NCBI GenBank assembly: GCA_964637655.1
Contig: CAZWUZ010000055.1
Coordinates: 7,174-15,717 of the forward strand
Length of the DNA: 8,544 nt
Direction of reading: 5' to 3'
Origin: CAZWUZ01 sp964637655 [NCBI: uncultured bacterium]
GTDB lineage: Bacteria; DAOPZR01
Shown here piece after piece: positions 1 to 6,869 of the stretch (position 1 is its first letter; every line of letters begins with the position of its first letter). The position numbers and the translations under genes were made by a program. The notes below the pieces were generated by a model. That model made no database searches and was not told the origin of the DNA. It was given only the letters and a program-made list of their open reading frames with translations.

Positions 1-3000
1 CCGCACGCAATGCATCGGCGAGCGCCTGCACGTCGATCAGCGCGCCGCGCGCGGAATCCGCGCCATCCCGCTGGGGACGGCGAACGTGCTGCTGAGCGTG
101 CGTGACGGCATCTGCAACACCATCCAGCCGCGCGGGCTGGCGAGCATCGCGCGCAAGCAGGGACTGTCCTGGCAGGAATGCGCGCGCATCGTCGGCCTGT
201 CGGCGTACGAACTCTGCCGGCAGGGGGCGGTGGACGGGGTCATCGACTTCGTCCCGGGCGAGGAACCGGCGAATCTCGCGCGGGCGCTGGTGAGTGCGGT
301 GTTGGCGGTGGAGGAGGATGCGCGGCAGTTCGCCGCGGCCCACCCGCAGTTCCTCGACCATTACGCGCGCAGCGTGCAGCGCTTCCTGCAGCCCTCGACC
401 GAGCTGCGCAAGGTGCAGGCGCTGTCGTCGCTGTCGCTGGGGAGCGACCCGACCTCCTATCTCAACGTGTTCGGCACGGTCTTCCGCTTCACGCGGCATC
501 TCGGGCTGCGGCGGCGGCTGAAATACGCGACGCGGTCACGCTACGCGGCGCTGGCGGCGGAGACGGCGCCGGCCACGGCGGCACGGCGTGCGGCCCGGCA
601 GCAGGGTGGACTGGAGCGCTGGCTGGCGCAGCCGCTGGTCATCCGCTACGACGAGGAACTGCTGGCGGCGTGGCGCGCCTTCACGGCCAAGCAGCATGTG
701 TTGGGCGAGCAGCGCGGGGCGCTGGCGCGGTTCATCTTCGGCAACCCGCGGCAGAATTACCGGCGGACGCTGCGGCGGCTGACGCTGACCTGTGCCTTCC
801 ATCTCTACACGCTGTGGAAGGCGGACGCCCCGGCACAGGTGCGGGAACTGATGCACTGGCTGCGCGCGCAGCCGCTGCAGCGGCTGCCGGCGGACGGCGA
901 CCTGACCGTGCCCGACCTGCTGCGCACCCCGGCGGTGCGCGACGATTTTCTCGGCGAATGCGACAACCTGCTGCTGTTCGACGCGGTCTACGAGGGGCTG
1001 CTGGCGCGCATGCCGCTGCTGGCGCGCAGCGCGGTGCGCGAGGCGGCCATCCCGGCGCCGGCATTGCAGGAACTGCTCGACGCGGTGTTCATCGATATCT
1101 CGTCACGCACGGGGGGGAGCGTGACGGCGGAGGTACTGGCCACGCGCTTCTTCCAGTGGCTCGACCTGCTGCAGCGGCATGCGGGACGGGTGGCATGGCT
1201 GCGGCGCACGCAGGCATGGAAACTGCAGGCGCATCCGCGGCTGGCGCCCCCGCTGGTGGCGATGGCCACCTACCTGTGCGAGCGGCTGATTCCCGAGTAT
1301 GCGGCGGCGCAGGCCGGGCGGGGGCGGTACACGGGCGAAGTCAACCTGCGCGACATCGGCATGCGCGACTTCTGGCACCGGCTGGTGCGCGCCTACCAGG
1401 ACGTGCTGATCAGCGAGGAGCTGCTGCAGGCGAAGCGGGCAACGCCGGTGACGGCGGAAGGGCTGCGCGAAGCGTTCTTCACGGAGTTCCGCGAACTGGA
1501 CACCGACCTGATGACGGCGGACCCGGCGCGTTTTCCGGGGTTCCGCGAGTCGCTGGCCGCGGCGCTGGACAAGGGGATCACCCCGTGCGGCATCATCACC
1601 GGCATCGGCACGCTGCGCGCGGGGGGACGGCAGGTCGGGGTGGTGCTGTCGAACGCGGCGTTCCAGGCGGGGGCGTTCGACATGGCGAGCGCGGAGAAGT
1701 TCTGCCGCCTGCTGGCGCGCTGCGCCCGTGCGTCGCTCCCTGTGGTCTGCTTCATCTCGTCGGGCGGCATGCAGACGAAGGAGGGGGCGGGGGCGCTGTT
1801 CGCCATGCCGCTGCTCAACGACCGGCTGACGCGGTTTATCCGCGACCACGAACTGCCGGTCATCTGCTTCGGTTACGGCGACTGCACGGGCGGGGCGCAG
1901 GCGAGTTTCGTCACGCATCCGCTGGTGCAGACGTACTATTTTTCGGGCACCAACATGCCGTTTGCCGGGCAGGTGGTGGTGCCCGCGCACCTGCCGCAGG
2001 AGGTGACGCTGTCCAACTACCTGGCGCAGACGGCGGGGGCGATGCGCGGACTGGTGCAGCATCCCTTCCTGCCGGAACTGGATGCGCGGCTGCGCGAAAT
2101 CGATCCGCAGATTCCGGTGGCGCAGACGACGGTGGCGGAGCTCATTACCCGGATCATCGCCTGGGACCTGCTCCCCGCGCCCGCGGCGGCGCCCGAGCCG
2201 CCGGCGGAGGAAGAGGTGCTCTGCCGCCCGCTGCGCAAGGTGCTGGTGCATGCGCGCGGCTGCGCGGCGGTAAAAATCGTGCTGCGGGCGCAGGCACTCG
2301 GACTGCAGGTGATGCTGGTGCAGTCGGACGCGGATATGCGCTCGGCGGCGGCGCAACTGCTGCGCCCGGAGGACCGGCTCGTCTGCCTCGGCGGGAACAC
2401 CCCGGCGGAGAGCTACCTCAATGCGCGGAGCGTCATCCGCATCGCCGAGCGCGAGGGGGCGGACGCGCTGCATCCCGGCATCGGCTTCCTTTCGGAGAGT
2501 CCGGAGTTCGCGGCGCTGGTGCGGCGGCACCACCTGGTGTTCATCGGCCCGCGCGTACGCAGCATGGAACTGATGGGGAACAAGGCCAACGCCATCGCCA
2601 CGGCGCAGCGGCTGCGCATCCCGGTGGTGCCCGGCAGCCACGGGGTGGTACCCGACGCGGCGACGGCGGCGGAACTGGCGGAACACATCGGCTTTCCCGT
2701 GCTGCTCAAGGCGGTATATGGCGGCGGCGGGAAGGGCATCGCGGTAGCGCGCAGCGCGGACAAGGTGCGCGAAAAGTTCGCGGCCATCGCCACCGAAGCG
2801 CAGAACGCCTTCGGCAACGGCGACATCTACCTGGAGAAGTATGTCGAGTCGCTGCGGCACATCGAGGTGCAGGTGCTGCGCGACCGCGCGGGATGCACCC
2901 TGGTGCCCGGGCTGCGCGACTGCAGCGTGCAGCGCAACAATCAGAAGGTGGTGGAGGAGTCGGACTCGACGCTGCTCCCGGCGCACCTGCGCGCGGAGGC

Positions 3001-3985
3001 GCTGCGGTATGCGGCGGCCATTGCTGACGGCATCGACTACCTCGGGGCGGGAACGGTCGAGTTCATCTATGACCTGCCGGCGCAGGCGCTCTACTTCATG
3101 GAGATGAACACGCGCCTGCAGGTGGAACACCCGGTGACGGAACTGGTGAGCGGGGTGGATATCGTCGGGGCACAGTTCGCCATCGCGGCGGGGGGGAGCA
3201 TCGCGGACCTGCAGCCGCGGGCGGAGGGGTACGCCATCGAGGTGCGGCTGAACGCCGACCGCCCGGTGGCGGCGGCTGACGGCACGCTGACGCTGCGCCC
3301 GAACGCGGGGACAGTGACGGAGTGCATGCTGCCGGAGGCGGACGGGATCACGGTGCTGGCGACGCTGCGGCGCGGCGGCACGGTATCGCCTTTTTATGAC
3401 AGCATGGTCGGGCAGCTTATTGCGCACGGGCAGGACCGCGCGCAGACCATCGACCGGCTGGCAGCGTATCTGGCGACAGTACGCGTCGAGGGGGTGGCGA
3501 CGAATCTGGCGCTGCTGCGCCTGATTCTCGCGGATGCGACCTATCGCGGCGGCGACTATGACACCACGTTTCTGCCGCGCCTGCTGGCGCGCTGCAATCG
3601 GGCGGCACTGGTGGCGGCGACGGAAGCGGCGGCGGCGCAGGTGCCGGCAGCGGACCTGGCGGAACGCATTCGCATCGCGGGGAGTGACGAATTGCGCGTG
3701 GTGGCGCCCGGGGCGGGAGTGTTCTACCGCACCGCGTCGCCGGGTGAACCCGAACTGGTGCGCGAGGGTGAGACCATTACCCCGGATCAGCCGCTGGGGT
3801 ATCTCGAAGTGATGAAGACGTTCACCCCGCTGACGCTGGCGCAGTACCGGGCAGGGGAGCAGCCGCTCTACCCGGCGGCGCGCTACACGGTAGTGCGCAT
3901 CAGCGCCGCAGGGGGGGGGCAGGTGAATCCCGGCGATCTGCTGTGTGTCGTCAGGCCATTGACAGTACAGGCGGAGTTGTGCTAA
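1..3985 (+). CDS. Single-chain biotin-dependent acyl-CoA carboxylase (5'-partial): AccA-like / AccD-like / biotin carboxylase / biotinyl domain
   Basis: The frame beginning at base 2 is open to the left edge, so the gene starts outside the window; 1327 residues are visible (base 2 = residue 1). Residues 1-125 match the C-terminal half of AccA (IQPRGLASIARK resembles ISPEGCASILWK, then a helix and GAVDGVIDF). Residues 130-490 are helical and match no family I know. Residues about 525-735 are AccD-like: oxyanion glycine pair G588-G589 in SSGGM, and CTGGAQASF near 630; no zinc ribbon is seen. Residues 747-1198 are a biotin carboxylase: GGGGKG loop 907-912, RHIEVQ, RNNQKVVEE and EMNTRLQVEHP (E1034, N1036, R1038), so the catalytic set is present; the usual ANRGEIA start is HARGCAA. 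The C-terminal biotinyl domain has EVMKTF, with biotin expected on K1272. The likely reaction is ATP- and bicarbonate-dependent carboxylation of acetyl-CoA to malonyl-CoA in the cytosol; another acyl-CoA substrate is possible. The domain families are certain, the substrate is inferred. Confidence 0.9.
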   Translation, partial: RTQCIGERLHVDQRAARGIRAIPLGTANVLLSVRDGICNTIQPRGLASIARKQGLSWQECARIVGLSAYELCRQGAVDGVIDFVPGEEPANLARALVSAVLAVEEDARQFAAAHPQFLDHYARSVQRFLQPSTELRKVQALSSLSLGSDPTSYLNVFGTVFRFTRHLGLRRRLKYATRSRYAALAAETAPATAARRAARQQGGLERWLAQPLVIRYDEELLAAWRAFTAKQHVLGEQRGALARFIFGNPRQNYRRTLRRLTLTCAFHLYTLWKADAPAQVRELMHWLRAQPLQRLPADGDLTVPDLLRTPAVRDDFLGECDNLLLFDAVYEGLLARMPLLARSAVREAAIPAPALQELLDAVFIDISSRTGGSVTAEVLATRFFQWLDLLQRHAGRVAWLRRTQAWKLQAHPRLAPPLVAMATYLCERLIPEYAAAQAGRGRYTGEVNLRDIGMRDFWHRLVRAYQDVLISEELLQAKRATPVTAEGLREAFFTEFRELDTDLMTADPARFPGFRESLAAALDKGITPCGIITGIGTLRAGGRQVGVVLSNAAFQAGAFDMASAEKFCRLLARCARASLPVVCFISSGGMQTKEGAGALFAMPLLNDRLTRFIRDHELPVICFGYGDCTGGAQASFVTHPLVQTYYFSGTNMPFAGQVVVPAHLPQEVTLSNYLAQTAGAMRGLVQHPFLPELDARLREIDPQIPVAQTTVAELITRIIAWDLLPAPAAAPEPPAEEEVLCRPLRKVLVHARGCAAVKIVLRAQALGLQVMLVQSDADMRSAAAQLLRPEDRLVCLGGNTPAESYLNARSVIRIAEREGADALHPGIGFLSESPEFAALVRRHHLVFIGPRVRSMELMGNKANAIATAQRLRIPVVPGSHGVVPDAATAAELAEHIGFPVLLKAVYGGGGKGIAVARSADKVREKFAAIATEAQNAFGNGDIYLEKYVESLRHIEVQVLRDRAGCTLVPGLRDCSVQRNNQKVVEESDSTLLPAHLRAEALRYAAAIADGIDYLGAGTVEFIYDLPAQALYFMEMNTRLQVEHPVTELVSGVDIVGAQFAIAAGGSIADLQPRAEGYAIEVRLNADRPVAAADGTLTLRPNAGTVTECMLPEADGITVLATLRRGGTVSPFYDSMVGQLIAHGQDRAQTIDRLAAYLATVRVEGVATNLALLRLILADATYRGGDYDTTFLPRLLARCNRAALVAATEAAAAQVPAADLAERIRIAGSDELRVVAPGAGVFYRTASPGEPELVREGETITPDQPLGYLEVMKTFTPLTLAQYRAGEQPLYPAARYTVVRISAAGGGQVNPGDLLCVVRPLTVQAELC

Positions 3986-3988
3986 AAT
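3959..3988 (+). promoter_or_regulatory. Near-consensus sigma70-type promoter overlapping the carboxylase stop codon
   Basis: TTGACA (3959-3964, perfect -35), an 18-base spacer and TAAAAT (3983-3988, 5 of 6 to consensus) preceded by TG one base upstream (3980-3981), which makes an extended -10. The -10 contains the carboxylase TAA stop. Transcription should start near A3994 or A3997, immediately before or at the ATG of the SxtJ-like gene. Such matches are unlikely by chance in GC-rich DNA. No transcript data are available here. Confidence 0.65.
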
Positions 3989-3996
3989 CGTCCACC

Positions 3997-4419
3997 ATGG
4001 AAACGGTCATTCCGCGCAAGGAACTGCGCATCTTCGGCATCGGACTCGGCGTGATCCTGCTGCTGCTGGCCGCGCTCTTTTTCTGGCGGGCCGGGCATCA
4101 CCCGGAATCGGTGTGGCGGCATTATGTCTGGCAGGTGGCGGGGAGTTGCGGGGTCATTTTCCTGATTTTCGGGGCAGCCATGCCGGCCAGGCTCGCCCCG
4201 GTCTACCGGGTCTGGATGCCGTTCGCGGAGAAGGTCGGGAACTTCAATACGCAGGTGCTGCTTTTCCTTACCTTCTGGCTGGTCATCGGCCCGGTGGCGG
4301 TGCTGCGCAAACTGACGGGGGCGGACGACCTGCGGTTGCGCAACCGCGAGCAGCCCACGTACTTCAAGACCAAGGAACAGAAACCGGTAACCATCGCCAC
4401 CTGCCGGAGGCAGTTCTGA
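3997..4419 (+). CDS. SxtJ-like small integral membrane protein, partner of the downstream carbamoyltransferase
   Basis: A 140-residue protein starting METVIPRKELR. It has three hydrophobic stretches that look like membrane segments: about residues 12-30 (GIGLGVILLLLAALFFW), 46-62 (VAGSCGVIFLIFGAAMP) and 86-104 (VLLFLTFWLVIGPVAVL), followed by a charged tail. Size, topology and position directly before a carbamoyltransferase and a DUF5989 gene match the SxtJ family, named from the saxitoxin cluster; its biochemical role is not established. I chose ATG 3997 because the homologous part begins there. GTG codons further up (3943, 3979) lie inside the carboxylase reading frame and have no well-placed ribosome site. 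No good Shine-Dalgarno precedes ATG 3997; the gene is 11 bases after the carboxylase stop and almost on top of a predicted transcription start, so it may be read leaderless or by reinitiation. The next gene starts 1 base after its stop. Confidence 0.8.
   Translation: METVIPRKELRIFGIGLGVILLLLAALFFWRAGHHPESVWRHYVWQVAGSCGVIFLIFGAAMPARLAPVYRVWMPFAEKVGNFNTQVLLFLTFWLVIGPVAVLRKLTGADDLRLRNREQPTYFKTKEQKPVTIATCRRQF
4406..4410 (+). promoter_or_regulatory. Ribosome binding site of the carbamoyltransferase gene
   Basis: GGAGG lies inside the last codons of the SxtJ-like gene, 10 bases before ATG 4421. It supports this start and tight coupling of the two genes. Confidence 0.6.
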
Positions 4420-4420
4420 G

Positions 4421-6175
4421 ATGAACATCCTCGGCATCTCCTGCTACTATCATGATGCGGCGGCCTGCCTGATCCGTGACGGCAAGGTTGTCGCGGCGGC
4501 GCAGGAGGAGCGGTTCACGCGCAAGCGGCACGACCCGGAATTTCCGCAACGGGCGGTGCAGTACTGCCTGCGGCAGGCGGGACTGACGGTCAAAGATATC
4601 GATTACGTCGGCTTTTACGACAAGCCGCTGATCAAGTTCGAGCGCCTGCTGCAGACCTATCTGGCGGTCTGGCCGAAGGGCTGGGAATCGTTCCGCATCG
4701 CCATGCCCGACTGGCTGAAGCGCAAGATCCGCATCCCGCAGGTCATCCGCCAGGAACTGGGGTATGACGGCGAAGTGCTGATGATCGAGCATCACCTGGC
4801 GCATGCCGCGTCGACGTTTTTCTGCTCACCGTTCAGCGAGGCGGCGGTACTGACGGTGGACGGGGTGGGCGAGTGGGCGACAACGACCTGCGGCACGGGG
4901 GAAGGCAACGACCTGCGCATCATGCAGGAGATCGATTTCCCGCATTCGCTCGGGCTGCTCTACTCGGCGTTTACCTACTACCTCGGTTTCAAGGTCAATT
5001 CGGCGGAATACAAGGTGATGGGCCTGGCGCCGTACGGCAAGCCCGTCTACTACGACAAAATCATGGGGAACCTGATCAAGGTGGCGGCAGACGGGTCATA
5101 CTGGATGGACCAGTCGTATTTCGCCTACACGCACGGACTGGTGATGACCACCCCGAAATTCCACGACCTGTTCGGCGCGCCGCCGGTACCGCCGGAAACG
5201 CGCCCGACGCAGCGCGAGATGGACCTGGCGGCATCGTTGCAGCAGGTGACGGACGAAATCATGCTCAAGCTGGCGCGCGGACTGCGCGCCTCCTCGGGGA
5301 AGCCCAACCTCTGCCTGGCGGGGGGCGTGGCGCTGAACTGCGTGGCCAACGCGAAAATCCTCGAGGCGAAGATTTTCGACAACATCTTCATCAAGCCGGC
5401 GGCGGGTGACGCGGGCGGGGCGCTGGGGGTGGCGCTGTACATCGACCATGCGCTGCTGCGCACGGCGCGCGGCCCGGGGCTCAATGACGTTTATTTCGGC
5501 CCGGAATTCGCCGACGACGAAATTGAGGCTTATCTGACGAAGAACCAGATTGCCTATACGAAGCACGGGCGCGAAGAATTGCTGGAGCGGACGGCGCAGC
5601 TGATCAGCGAGCAGGCGGTTATCGGCTGGCACCAGGGGCGGATGGAATTCGGGCCGCGCGCGCTGGGCAACCGCAGCATCATCGCCGACGCGCGCAACAA
5701 GGAAAACTGGCAGCGGGTGAACCTGAAAATCAAGTACCGCGAGTCGTTCCGTCCGTTTGCCCCCTCGGTGCTCGAAGACAAGGTGGGGGAGTACTTCGCC
5801 ATCGACGTGCCCTCGCCTTACATGCTGCTGACGGCACAGGTGCACGACCGCATTCAGCAGGACCCGGTGAAGGCGATCCCGGCGGTGACGCACGTGGACG
5901 GCTCGGCGCGACTGCAGACGGTGAGCCGCGCGCAGAACGCGCTGTATTACGACCTGATCAAAAAATTCGAGGAGAAGACCGGGTGCGCGGTGATCATCAA
6001 CACCTCGTTCAACGTGCGCGGCGAGCCGATCGTCTGCACCCCGCACGACGCCTACCTCTGCTTCATGCGCACGGAGATGGACTACCTGGTGGTCGGCAGT
6101 TTCATACTCGACAAAAAGCAGATGCAGCCGCTGCGCGAGGACATCAACTGGCGCGACGTGTACCAGCTCGATTAG
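4421..6175 (+). CDS. Carbamoyltransferase, NodU/CmcH/TobZ family
   Basis: A complete 584-residue protein of the usual family length. The N-terminal Kae1-like ASKHA domain begins MNILGISCYYHDAAACLI and carries the metal-binding HxxxH (H124 to H128 in EHHLAHAAS), D147 in TVDGVGEW and a later PAAGDAGGALGVAL that should supply another Asp ligand. The C-terminal YrdC-like part has GRMEFGPRALGNRS (from G406), KYRESFRPFAPSV and NTSFNVRGEPIVCTP, all typical of this family. Family members use carbamoyl phosphate and ATP to make carbamoyl-adenylate and then carbamoylate a hydroxyl of a sugar or small molecule. The acceptor here is unknown; no antibiotic or nodulation-factor genes are nearby, so names such as nodU would mislead. 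The enzyme itself has no membrane segment but is flanked by two tiny membrane-protein genes, which suggests recruitment to the inner membrane. It starts 1 base after the preceding stop and ends 10 bases before the DUF5989 gene. Confidence 0.95.
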   Translation: MNILGISCYYHDAAACLIRDGKVVAAAQEERFTRKRHDPEFPQRAVQYCLRQAGLTVKDIDYVGFYDKPLIKFERLLQTYLAVWPKGWESFRIAMPDWLKRKIRIPQVIRQELGYDGEVLMIEHHLAHAASTFFCSPFSEAAVLTVDGVGEWATTTCGTGEGNDLRIMQEIDFPHSLGLLYSAFTYYLGFKVNSAEYKVMGLAPYGKPVYYDKIMGNLIKVAADGSYWMDQSYFAYTHGLVMTTPKFHDLFGAPPVPPETRPTQREMDLAASLQQVTDEIMLKLARGLRASSGKPNLCLAGGVALNCVANAKILEAKIFDNIFIKPAAGDAGGALGVALYIDHALLRTARGPGLNDVYFGPEFADDEIEAYLTKNQIAYTKHGREELLERTAQLISEQAVIGWHQGRMEFGPRALGNRSIIADARNKENWQRVNLKIKYRESFRPFAPSVLEDKVGEYFAIDVPSPYMLLTAQVHDRIQQDPVKAIPAVTHVDGSARLQTVSRAQNALYYDLIKKFEEKTGCAVIINTSFNVRGEPIVCTPHDAYLCFMRTEMDYLVVGSFILDKKQMQPLREDINWRDVYQLD

Positions 6176-6185
6176 GACGGTAACC

Positions 6186-6335
6186 ATGCAACTCATCCGG
6201 GAATTCGCCGCGTTTCTCTGGGAACGCAAACTCTGGTGGATGGCGCCCATCGTCATAGTGCTGCTGGCGCTGAGTGCGCTCATCGTCTTTACCCAGGGCT
6301 CATCGCTGGCACCCTTCATCTACGCCGTGTTCTAA
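6186..6335 (+). CDS. DUF5989 family 49-residue membrane protein
   Basis: A short gene easily missed by a length cutoff: ATG 6186 to TAA 6333-6335. The protein starts MQLIREFAAFLWERKLWW, an amphipathic basic/aromatic segment. It continues with one membrane helix (about residues 19-37, MAPIVIVLLALSALIVF) and ends TQGSSLAPFIYAVF. This is the family pattern as I know it: FLxERKxxW, a membrane span, then QGSxLAPFIY at the end. An AGGA sequence at 6174-6177, overlapping the upstream TAG, is a plausible weak ribosome site. Members of this family are typically found beside SxtJ and carbamoyltransferase genes, as here. The function is unknown; a role as a membrane anchor or small regulatory subunit for the carbamoyltransferase is inference. 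The topology is probably a single span with the basic N-terminus in the cytoplasm. Confidence 0.85.
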   Translation: MQLIREFAAFLWERKLWWMAPIVIVLLALSALIVFTQGSSLAPFIYAVF

Positions 6336-6341
6336 CCCCTG

Positions 6342-6869
6342 ATGGGCGAGGCGGGAACCGCACCGCGGGTACTGCCGCTGCTGGCGCTGTTCTCTCCTGA
6401 CCGGGAACTGCTGCGCGCGGAGGGGGAACGCTGGCTGGCGGCGCATGGCGGTCTGTTCGCGCGGTTCGGCCCCTATCCCTTCACGGTCAGCACCTACTAT
6501 CATGACGAACTGGGCGGGGAACCGCACAAGGAGCTTCTCGTCGGGGCACAGCCCTGCGCGGCGGATTTTCTGGCTGCGGCCAAGGGTGCGGGCAACGCGC
6601 GCGAGCGGGCACTGGCGGCGGACGGGCGGCGGCGTATCAACCTCGACCCGGGGTGGCTCGACGGGGAACAACTGGTGCTGGCGACGACCAAGCGGGCGGG
6701 ACACCGCCTCTACCTGCGTGACGGCATCTATGCCGAGGTGACGCTGCAGCATCATCACGGGGCATGGCAGGCGGCACGGTGGACCTATCCGGACTTTCGT
6801 GATGACGCAGTGCGGGCGTGGCTGCAGGCGCTGCGGGGGCAGGTGCGCGCGCGGCTGGCGGACGCATGA
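6342..6869 (+). CDS. DUF4416 family protein of unknown function
   Basis: A soluble-looking 175-residue protein with no signal peptide or membrane span. It matches the DUF4416 pattern: an N-terminal strand with LPLLALFSPDRELL, a FGPYPFTVSTYYHDELG block, then the most conserved part, RRRINLDPGWLDGEQLVLATTK, HRLYLRDGIYAEVTL and WTYPDFRDD near the end. DUF4416 is known mainly from deltaproteobacteria and other anaerobes and has no assigned reaction. The conserved Asp, Tyr and His residues could form an active site, but I cannot name one. ATG 6342 is 6 bases after the DUF5989 stop, in the same frame and with no clear Shine-Dalgarno, so translation probably depends on reinitiation. The end overlaps the next start in ATGA (6866-6869). 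This places the gene in the same transcription unit as the carbamoyltransferase cassette and the lipoprotein. Confidence 0.85.
   Translation: MGEAGTAPRVLPLLALFSPDRELLRAEGERWLAAHGGLFARFGPYPFTVSTYYHDELGGEPHKELLVGAQPCAADFLAAAKGAGNARERALAADGRRRINLDPGWLDGEQLVLATTKRAGHRLYLRDGIYAEVTLQHHHGAWQAARWTYPDFRDDAVRAWLQALRGQVRARLADA

Noticed and set aside
178-3027. 949-residue open frame on the plus strand
   Set aside because: It is an alternative frame of the carboxylase, made mostly of Ala, Gly and Arg, with no domain.
1103-3427. 774-residue open frame on the minus strand
   Set aside because: It is antisense to well-conserved carboxylase domains; the product is Arg/His/Gln-rich with no recognisable motif, as expected for a shadow frame in GC-rich DNA.
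86-3985. GTG at 86 as the start of the carboxylase gene
   Set aside because: The same frame is open back to base 2 and the upstream residues continue the AccA-like domain, so the true start is left of the window.
4421-6175. Nodulation (nodU) or antibiotic/toxin (cmcH, sxtI) biosynthesis
   Set aside because: Only family-level similarity supports it; no nodulation, cephamycin or saxitoxin genes are present in the window.
5096-6319. 407-residue minus-strand frame opposite the carbamoyltransferase
   Set aside because: Shadow of a clearly conserved gene; no motif and no ribosome site.
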